From an uncultured Eubacteriales bacterium (GTDB lineage Bacteria; Bacillota; Clostridia; Oscillospirales; CAG-272), in contig CAKRZR010000002.1 of assembly GCA_934433485.1 (NCBI GenBank), forward strand, positions 1 through 64,000: a DNA stretch of 64,000 nucleotides, read 5' to 3'. Below, in pieces: positions 58,713-64,000 of the stretch; within the stretch, counting starts at the first letter, position 1; each line of letters starts with the position of its first letter. Both the position numbers and the translations under genes were made by a program. The notes under the pieces were generated by a model, which saw nothing but the letters and a program-made list of their open reading frames with translations, was not told where the DNA came from and searched no databases.

Positions 58713-60353
58713 ATGGCTGTTACACATATGCAAATTGCGCGTGCCGCCGGTGTCTCGCAGTCGAGCGTATCCCGCGCATTGACCGGCAGCGTAAAAATCA
58801 ACTGTGAGAAGGCTGCATATATTCGCAAGATCGCCGAAGAAATGGGCTATTTTGACGAAAGACGGCAAAAAAAGCATGAGATATATGGTTCTATCTATCC
58901 TAAAATCGCCATATTCGTACCAGAACTCTCCGGTTGGTATTATACGACGTATATCCAAGCCATGCAGGACGCAATTGAACGGATCGGAGGTTTCATGAGC
59001 GTTTATGTGGTCGGATTTGAGCCGGTACGCGCCAGAATGATTGTGGAACAGCTTCTGCATAACGACAGAATAGACTGCGCAGTCTCCATTCTCTCTAACC
59101 ACCTAGAACTTGACGAGAGCACACACATTCCTTTCATCCAAATGCTGCCACAGACCTCCTTTGCGGAACAAAGCCTTACCGCTGTGATCCGAATGCTCAG
59201 AGATAAAAAGCACCATGCGATTGGCTTTATCGGCGAAAAGAACACGTTTGCCAAATTGGATGCGTTCCGGTATTCCATGGAACAGGCAAGTCTCCCTGTA
59301 GATGAATCTCTCATCTACACCAGCGATTACCGGTTCGAACAGATCGGTCACGACGGTATCCGCGCGTTCTGCATCCGCGGTGTTATGCCAACGGCGATCG
59401 TCTGCGCGTATGATGAGGTCGCTTTCGGTGCGGTCACGGAGCTGCGCACCAAAGGATACCGTGTGCCGGAGGATGTTTCCGTCGTCGGGTACAACAACAT
59501 TCCATTCTGCGCCTATTTTGACCCACCGCTTACCTCCGTTGATGAAAAGGTTGAGGAACGTGCGCAAGAGGCTTTGCAGCTTTTACAGGATGTACTTATT
59601 GACAAATCACGCATTCACGAACCATTGATTGTACCGTATCACAATACACTGGCCGATGCCGTCAATGTATTTACCACCGGCTGTGATGTTCAGAAGATCA
59701 TCAAAGACAACAATGGAATCCCGATCTTCAACGTGAACAATGAGCACACCGCCAACGTGCTCGACAAGATCCTCCCTATGTTCACCAACCGCAATTACAC
59801 CGTTGAACCGATGACATGGAAAGGCGACGTTCCAGGCGACATCTGGTACATCGGCTATGACATGTTTTATGCGGGGCATGTGCTGTTTTCCACGATTTTC
59901 CTACACCAGCTTTCCGACATGAGCGAAAAATGCGAGGAAGATTACCGGATCCTTCCGGTTCCGAAGTATGATGAAACACAAAACGCATATTACTCCATCG
60001 TAAACAACTATGGTATGATGTTCGCGATCCCCGCATCCTGCCAAGATCCCGAATTCTCCGGCTTCATGCTGGAGGCTCTGTCCGCGGCGTCCACGGATAC
60101 TTCTCTGAAGGCGTATTACGAAATCTCTTGCAAGACGAAGTACACTTACGATGAGGGCAGCGCGAAAATGCTCGATCTCGTCTTTGACGGTATGCGTTAC
60201 GACCTTGCCGCGATCTACAACATCAACGGCATGTCGAATATTTTTGAATCCCTCATCGACAAGCCAAATCAGAATATCGCCTCCCGTTACGCCGCGGTCG
60301 AAAAGTCCGCGAAAAAGGATCTCGATACGCTCGTTGCCGATCTGACAAAGTAA
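58713..60353 (+). CDS. LacI-type regulator fused to the C-terminal half of a solute-binding protein
   Basis: A 546-residue protein, against about 340 for a LacI regulator. ATG 58713 follows AAAGGAG. Residues 1-57 form a LacI HTH (MQIARAAGVSQSSVSRALTG, hinge EEMGYFDERR). About 65-325 is the LacI sugar-binding core (IAIFVPELSGWYYTTYIQAM, TAIVCAYDEVAFGAVTELRT, VSVVGYNNIPF). From about residue 332 it changes into the second half of an extracellular solute-binding protein: IPIFNVNNEHTANVLDKIL, YRILPVPKYDETQNAYYSIV, MFAIPASCQDPEFSGFMLEA, ending near YAAVEKSAKKDLDTLVADL. That half aligns without gaps to the lipoprotein at 50213 over about 90 residues. No signal peptide, so the binding-protein lobe is cytosolic and may add a second ligand site. 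Target genes are not evident. Confidence 0.85.
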   Translation: MAVTHMQIARAAGVSQSSVSRALTGSVKINCEKAAYIRKIAEEMGYFDERRQKKHEIYGSIYPKIAIFVPELSGWYYTTYIQAMQDAIERIGGFMSVYVVGFEPVRARMIVEQLLHNDRIDCAVSILSNHLELDESTHIPFIQMLPQTSFAEQSLTAVIRMLRDKKHHAIGFIGEKNTFAKLDAFRYSMEQASLPVDESLIYTSDYRFEQIGHDGIRAFCIRGVMPTAIVCAYDEVAFGAVTELRTKGYRVPEDVSVVGYNNIPFCAYFDPPLTSVDEKVEERAQEALQLLQDVLIDKSRIHEPLIVPYHNTLADAVNVFTTGCDVQKIIKDNNGIPIFNVNNEHTANVLDKILPMFTNRNYTVEPMTWKGDVPGDIWYIGYDMFYAGHVLFSTIFLHQLSDMSEKCEEDYRILPVPKYDETQNAYYSIVNNYGMMFAIPASCQDPEFSGFMLEALSAASTDTSLKAYYEISCKTKYTYDEGSAKMLDLVFDGMRYDLAAIYNINGMSNIFESLIDKPNQNIASRYAAVEKSAKKDLDTLVADLTK

Positions 60354-60362
60354 TGCAAAAAA

Positions 60363-60411
60363 CAATCTCCCCGGTCGTACCACCGCTTCTGTGATACGCC
60401 GGGGAGATTCT
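60363..60411. terminator. Bidirectional terminator, LacI fusion and metQ
   Basis: AATCTCCCCGG pairs with CCGGGGAGATT around a loop of about 27 bases, between convergent genes. Confidence 0.78.
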
Positions 60412-60440
60412 GTATTCTATAATCCTATTGCCTGCCTGTC

Positions 60441-61262
60441 TTAGAAAATCGCAACGACAGCACCGTTATAGGTGTTGGTGATATAGTCGCGGACGGTGTC
60501 GGACAGGAGAGCTTCCTTGAGCGCCTGGATCTTTTCGCTGTTTTCATTGCCTTCCTTTACTACAAGGACGTTTGCGAAGGTCTGTGCGGCTTCGGAGGCT
60601 GCGTCCTCTGCGGCGAGGGAATCGTTGGAGCTGAGACCTGCGCCGAGGGCGTAGTTGCCGTTGATGACTGCGACTGCCACTTCGTCAAGGACGGTCGGCA
60701 GGAGCGCGGCCTCCATTTCCTTGATGTCGTAGCCATGCGGGTTGTCAATGATGTCGTTCTTCGTAGCGGTCAAACCTACGCCTTCCTTCAGGGTGATCAG
60801 TCCCTGTGCGGCGAGGAGCTGGAGGGCGCGCGCTTCGTTGGTGGTGTCGTTCGGTACGGCAATCGAAGCGCCGTCCGGCAGTGCGTCGAGGGAATCTACA
60901 GTGCCGCGGTAGATGGCGAACGGCTCATAGTGAATCTTTGCGACGGATACGAGGTGGGTCTTGTTTTCTTCATTGAAGGAGTCGAGGTACGGCTGGTGCT
61001 GGAAGTAGTTCGCGTCCACCTCACCATCCTCGGTGAACTGGTTCGGCGTTACGTAGTCGGATACGACCTTGATTTCGAGCGTATAGCCTTTTTCCTCCAG
61101 CAGCGGCTTGCATACTTCCAGAATCTCCGCGTGCGGCGTGGACGTAGCGGCAACGGTGATGGTCTTATCGCCGCCGATGGTATCGTCATTGGTCTTTCCG
61201 CAGGAGGCGAGTCCCGGGATCAGAAGTGCGGCTGCGAGAATGAGAGAAGCGAGTTTTTTCAT
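60441..61262 (-). CDS. metQ: Methionine ABC transporter, substrate-binding lipoprotein
   Basis: A 273-residue lipoprotein with lipobox LASC. The mature start ITVAATSTPHAEILEVCKPLL is the NlpA/MetQ hallmark, followed by QFTEDGEVDANYFQHQPYLDSF and IAVPNDTTNEARALQLLAAQG, the region that contacts the bound amino acid. ATG 61262 follows AAAGGAG. It is the last gene of metN-metI-metQ, 75 bases after metI. MetQ-class proteins bind methionine, and some bind cystine or related compounds; the Cys-rich leader upstream keeps that question open. Confidence 0.93.
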   Translation of the reverse strand: MKKLASLILAAALLIPGLASCGKTNDDTIGGDKTITVAATSTPHAEILEVCKPLLEEKGYTLEIKVVSDYVTPNQFTEDGEVDANYFQHQPYLDSFNEENKTHLVSVAKIHYEPFAIYRGTVDSLDALPDGASIAVPNDTTNEARALQLLAAQGLITLKEGVGLTATKNDIIDNPHGYDIKEMEAALLPTVLDEVAVAVINGNYALGAGLSSNDSLAAEDAASEAAQTFANVLVVKEGNENSEKIQALKEALLSDTVRDYITNTYNGAVVAIF

Positions 61263-61337
61263 GATGGTTTCTCCTTTATGTGATTTGTTTTTCATGAGAA
61301 TGGATATATAATCGAGGCTTTCGCCGGATTATCGGGT

Positions 61338-62024
61338 TTAGCTGCGGATGCGCTTATCGCTGCGCTTGGCAAGACGGCTCAGGACCTCCTGCGCGATCTG
61401 GACGAGAATGATGAGCAGCAGAGACGAGATGTACATGATCTGCGGCTGGAACCGGTACAGGCCGTACTGGATGGCAAGCTGTCCAAGGCCGCCGCCCGCG
61501 ATCAGATACGACATCGGCGTATAGCTGAGGATGGTGGTCAGGGCGATCGCGCCGCCAACGAGCAGGGACGGTTTCGCTTCCGGCAGCACCACCTTCCAGA
61601 TGATCTGCCAGTTTGTTGAGCCCATGGACTGCGCCGCCTCGATCACACCGCGGTCGACCTCGCGCAGGGACGATTCTACCATACGTGCCACGAACGGAGC
61701 CGCCGCCACGATCAGGTAAAAGATAAACGCGCGGTCGCCCATTTTCGTACCGACGACGAGCTTTGCCACCGGCTGAATCATGACCAGTAAGATGATAAAC
61801 GGCACAGAACGGATGATGTTGACAATCACACCGGTCACGCTGTTTACCGCACGGTTCGGAAAGATGGAATCCTTCGCCGTGCCGTATAAGAGGATGCCGA
61901 GCGGTATGCCGATGATATATGCCGCAATGGTGGAGAGAATCGTGATCTTCAGCGTGTCCCATAGTGCCGTGCCGTATTGCGCCGCCATACCGTCTCCAAA
62001 CAGTCTCGCGAAAAAATCACTCAT
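61338..62024 (-). CDS. metI: Methionine ABC transporter, permease
   Basis: A 228-residue permease with five membrane segments. LWDTLKITILSTIAAYIIG, NIIRSVPFIILLVMIQP and the EAA loop VIEAAQSMGSTNWQIIWKVV, which contacts the ATPase, are typical of MetI. Its start overlaps the end of metN by 8 bases, so translation is coupled. Confidence 0.94.
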   Translation of the reverse strand: MSDFFARLFGDGMAAQYGTALWDTLKITILSTIAAYIIGIPLGILLYGTAKDSIFPNRAVNSVTGVIVNIIRSVPFIILLVMIQPVAKLVVGTKMGDRAFIFYLIVAAAPFVARMVESSLREVDRGVIEAAQSMGSTNWQIIWKVVLPEAKPSLLVGGAIALTTILSYTPMSYLIAGGGLGQLAIQYGLYRFQPQIMYISSLLLIILVQIAQEVLSRLAKRSDKRIRS

Positions 62025-63042
62025 GATCGTCTGCCTCCCCTCTGTTTTCCGTATATTCTATATCCTCATACACGATTTTGCGGCTTTCCAGATACTTGCG
62101 GATCCGTGTCACCGCCGCTTCATCGTCCGGGAGCTGCAGCAGCATCTGTCCATATGCTCTGCCGTCTATATTTTTTGTGTCCGCGCCCAAAATATTGACC
62201 GCCGCATGGCATTCAAGCGACAGATTGGAGATCACCGGCTCGAACGCGGACTGGCCGTCGAACACGATCCGGAGCACACAGTTGCCGTGCACCTCGGATA
62301 CCGCGCTCTGCTTTGGTAAAATCAGCTCACGCGCGATGGCTGACTGCGGGGAGACGAAGATGTCTTTCACCAATCCCGATTCCGCGACCGCGCCGCCGTC
62401 CAGTACCGCGACCTTATTGCAGATCTGCTCAACGACCTTCATCTCGTGTGTGATCACCACGATCGTGACGCCCATTGTGCGGTTGATCTCCTGTAGGAGG
62501 GAGAGAATCGATCGTGTGGTGTTCGGGTCGAGGGCACTAGTGGCTTCGTCGCACAGGAGCACCTCCGGATCCATGGCAAGCGCCCGTGCAATCGCGACCC
62601 GCTGCTTCTGACCGCCGGAGAGCTGCGCGGGATAGTTTTGCATACGATCCGAAAGTCCCACGATCTCCAAGAGGTGTTTTGCCTTCTCAACCGCCTTTTT
62701 TTTCGGAATCCCGGCGATCTCCATCGGATAGCAGACGTTCTTGAGTGCCGTCCGCTGCGCCAATAGGTTGAAGTTCTGGAAGATCATCGAGATCGATCGG
62801 CGCGTATTGAGCAGTTCCTTGTGGGACAGCGTTGCGAGGTCGATACCCTTGAAGAGCACCCTGCCGGAGGTCGGTCTTTCCAGAAAATTGATACAGCGCA
62901 CAAGCGTGGATTTGCCGGCGCCGGACAGACCGATAATGCCGTAGATGTCGCCCTTTTCCACATGGAGAGATACGTCCCGCACCGCCTCCACCGTTGCTTT
63001 GTCAGTCTGGAAGGTCTTTGTGATATGTTCAAGCCTGATCAA
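62017..63042 (-). CDS. metN: Methionine ABC transporter, ATPase
   Basis: A 341-residue ATPase: Walker A IIGLSGAGKSTLVR, signature QLSGGQKQRVAIARAL, Walker B VLLCDEATSALD and ITHEMKVV (H-loop). The C-terminal NIL/ACT-like domain (about 265-335) is the site where MetN is inhibited by imported methionine. The start codon is TTG 63042, with GGAAGGAGC upstream. It is the first structural gene after the leader peptide and attenuator. Confidence 0.94.
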   Translation of the reverse strand: MIRLEHITKTFQTDKATVEAVRDVSLHVEKGDIYGIIGLSGAGKSTLVRCINFLERPTSGRVLFKGIDLATLSHKELLNTRRSISMIFQNFNLLAQRTALKNVCYPMEIAGIPKKKAVEKAKHLLEIVGLSDRMQNYPAQLSGGQKQRVAIARALAMDPEVLLCDEATSALDPNTTRSILSLLQEINRTMGVTIVVITHEMKVVEQICNKVAVLDGGAVAESGLVKDIFVSPQSAIARELILPKQSAVSEVHGNCVLRIVFDGQSAFEPVISNLSLECHAAVNILGADTKNIDGRAYGQMLLQLPDDEAAVTRIRKYLESRKIVYEDIEYTENRGEADDHE

Positions 63043-63069
63043 AATGTAGCTCCTTCCGCGTTTTGATAC

Positions 63070-63109
63070 AAAAAGAGTCCAGGAATGGTAAAACGCACCT
63101 TTCCCGGAC
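63070..63109 (-). terminator. Attenuator hairpin before metN
   Basis: On the minus strand GTCCGGGAA-A-GGT pairs with ACC-A-TTCCTGGAC around a 7-base loop, then TCTTTTTGT. It lies after the leader-peptide stop (63137) and before metN, so it can stop transcription inside the leader. Confidence 0.8.
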
Positions 63110-63136
63110 CGGATGTTATTTTACGGATGTTTTTCG

Positions 63137-63226
63137 TCAATGGCAAGAGACACAACAAAAACGCCCGCACAACACCGCCCGGGGATTTTGCATTCGCATC
63201 GTAATTGCCTGACGGTTTGTTTTCAT
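63137..63226 (-). CDS. Cys-rich leader peptide of the metNIQ operon
   Basis: A 29-residue reading frame with a strong AAGGAGG ribosome site about 10 bases before ATG 63226. It begins MKTNRQAITMRMQNPRAVL and ends in CGRFCCVSCH, with four cysteines in the last ten residues and three Met residues in the first 12. It lies between the promoter and a terminator hairpin, ahead of metN. This layout matches a translation-controlled attenuator in which stalling at Cys (or Met) codons would change whether the hairpin forms. No alternative antiterminator was mapped. It is too short for standard gene callers. Confidence 0.72.
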   Translation of the reverse strand: MKTNRQAITMRMQNPRAVLCGRFCCVSCH

Positions 63227-63283
63227 GACCGTTGTGCCTCCTTCCTTTGTTATTCGCGTTTGGCTTTCGTTTTTCTTGTCATG

Positions 63284-63312
63284 ATTATAGCATATGTATA
63301 CGCGATTGTCAA
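63284..63312 (-). promoter_or_regulatory. Promoter of metNIQ
   Basis: On the minus strand TTGACA (complement of 63307-63312), 17 bases, TATAAT (complement of 63284-63289). It gives a leader of about 235 bases before metN. No SAM-riboswitch core was recognised in that leader. Confidence 0.87.
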
Positions 63313-63510
63313 GGGAAGTTTGCAAATTTACCGCCCTTTGCTATATGGAAATTCTGCCAAATTCGCCGGCTGTTTTTTGTTACAGTTGCACAATCGCTCC
63401 GGCACGGTATCCAAGACGCACACAGTGCATTTGTGTGTCCTGCCACAGGAAGCCTCTATCGTGCGCCTGTATATAAATGCAAAATCACGCGCTCTATTTT
63501 CACAACACAA
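63313..63510. other. Intergenic region without a recognised gene
   Basis: About 200 bases between the metN promoter and the terminator of the gene at 63561. Short frames on both strands lack ribosome sites and resemble nothing known. No operator or RNA structure was recognised. Confidence 0.5.
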
Positions 63511-63552
63511 AGAAAGGCTCCGAAATATCGGATATTCTGGAGCCTCTTTGTA
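63511..63552 (-). terminator. Terminator after the 106-residue gene
   Basis: On the minus strand AGGCTCC pairs with GGAGCCT around a loop that itself can pair (AATATCC/GATATT), followed by TTCTTTG. It begins just past the stop at 63561. Confidence 0.7.
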
Positions 63553-63560
63553 TATTGGGT

Positions 63561-63881
63561 TTATTCCGCGTATCGAACAAATTCAAGCGTGTGATATTCC
63601 AGGATCACGCGTTTGTCCGGGGTCACACCTTCGCGAAAACGATGATAGCGCACTTCAAAATAGCGTTCATCGCCGCTGCCGCCTGCATGGATCGTGAAAA
63701 TGTGGTTCGCGCTCTTCCCTTTCAGAACCGCTTGCTCCGGCAGAATATGCGTCAGCTGCAGTTCCCGGAATCCCATCGTGGGAAACGCGTTCCGGATACA
63801 CGCGCGAAAGAAAATCTCCGCGTCCGCCACAGAGCCCTCCGTAAACACTCTGCCCCGGATTTCATCATAATTTTCCGCCAT
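63561..63881 (-). CDS. Small protein of unknown function
   Basis: A 106-residue soluble protein starting at ATG 63881 after AAGGAG. MAENYDEIRGRVFTEGSV opens it, and the rest alternates beta strands and helix (HIFTIHAGGSGDERYFEVRY, ILEYHTLEFVRYAE). I do not recognise the family. It starts 35 bases after the stop of the gene at the right edge, on the same strand, so the two are probably one operon. Confidence 0.68.
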   Translation of the reverse strand: MAENYDEIRGRVFTEGSVADAEIFFRACIRNAFPTMGFRELQLTHILPEQAVLKGKSANHIFTIHAGGSGDERYFEVRYHRFREGVTPDKRVILEYHTLEFVRYAE

Positions 63882-63916
63882 ATGCGTACTCCTTCCGCCG
63901 CTATACGAAATGTCCG

Positions 63917-64000
63917 TCACTCACCGAGCTTGGTGTAATCGCTAACAAGCTTGGAGATATTCTTTTCCAGCGACGCGCTCTGCTTCTGATAGAAGGACGC
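63917..64000 (-). CDS. 3' end of a gene running off the right edge
   Basis: The minus-strand frame entering at 64000 reads to a TGA at 63917-63919, ending KQSASLEKNISKLVSDYTKL and two more residues. The amphipathic, Lys/Ser-rich helix resembles the last residues of the solute-binding proteins in this window (for example KKDLDTLVADL at the end of the LacI fusion). Too little is present for an assignment. Confidence 0.5.
   Translation of the reverse strand, partial: ASFYQKQSASLEKNISKLVSDYTKLGE

Noticed and set aside
63043..63283. SAM riboswitch upstream of metN.
   Set aside because: The leader holds a strong ribosome site and a 29-codon frame followed by one terminator; conserved SAM-I core elements were not recognisable. 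Attenuation fits better.
1..64000. CRISPR arrays, tRNAs, insertion sequences, phage genes or attachment sites.
   Set aside because: No regularly spaced repeats, cloverleaf sequences, transposase or integrase motifs were seen on either strand by eye; a tRNA or Cas search would settle it.

Overview
The window looks like chromosomal DNA from a Gram-positive Bacillota, most likely a gut-type member of class Clostridia. The evidence is strong AGGAGG-type ribosome sites, about twenty near-identical sigma-A promoters (TTGACA/TTGCAA, 17 bases, TATAAT/TATACT), a wall-bound surface protein with SLH domains, CotH/VTC/DUF4956 genes, and many AraC-type regulators beside carbohydrate enzymes. Genes are dense and on both strands. 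I see no IS element, phage, tRNA or CRISPR array. No species can be named from the sequence alone.

Layout. 1-440: leader and tandem promoters of an rRNA operon that runs off the left edge. 445-1413: an apparent in-frame fusion of a truncated response regulator with a histidine kinase. 1529-4917: VTC-DUF4956-CotH operon. 5034-14631: a gene of about 3,200 codons for an SLH surface protein, with one frameshift near its 5' end. 14727-17074: small membrane protein, PrsW-type protease, polytopic membrane protein and ECF sigma factor, all on the minus strand and possibly linked to the surface protein. 17288-22963: ribulokinase with a sorbose-phosphate-reductase-like dehydrogenase, then a TetR regulator with oleate hydratase. 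23057-27652: an esterase, an AraC/GyrI regulator coupled to a BtrH-like protein, a GH27 alpha-galactosidase and a zinc-ribbon protein. 27724-31172: serCA, a heavy-metal-binding protein and a YfcE-type phosphodiesterase. 31363-38941: an AraC regulator, then asparagine synthetase, ATP-grasp ligase, Asp/Glu racemase and MurE-like ligase, which together read as a D-aspartate/D-asparagine peptidoglycan cross-bridge pathway, followed by an acetyltransferase. 39007-45702: FkbM methyltransferase, amidohydrolase, HIT protein, aspartate kinase, DUF1015 protein and a lipoprotein. 45787-54771: a rhamnoside or pectin-fragment locus (solute-binding lipoprotein, GH78, FAD oxidoreductase, GH20-like barrel, divergent AraC and a beta-helix protein). 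54986-58476: a heterodimeric ABC exporter. 58713-60353: a LacI regulator fused to the C-terminal half of a solute-binding protein. 60441-63226: metNIQ behind a cysteine-rich leader peptide and an attenuator hairpin. 63561-64000: a small unknown gene and the tail of another gene.

How the genes work together. Several intracellular glycosidases without signal peptides (GH27, GH78, GH20-like, beta-helix) sit with solute-binding proteins and AraC regulators. This suggests import of plant or mucin oligosaccharides followed by cytosolic breakdown, although no sugar permease genes are in the window. Amino-acid supply is represented by serCA, lysC and metNIQ. Envelope functions are the CotH operon, the SLH protein with its sigma/protease cluster, and the predicted cross-bridge operon.

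Most worth a second look: (1) the LacI/solute-binding-protein chimera; (2) the Cys-rich leader peptide and attenuator before metNIQ; (3) the asnB-ligase-racemase-murE operon, whose MurE lacks the DNPR signature of meso-DAP enzymes; (4) the response-regulator/kinase fusion; (5) the ECF sigma-PrsW-surface protein neighbourhood.
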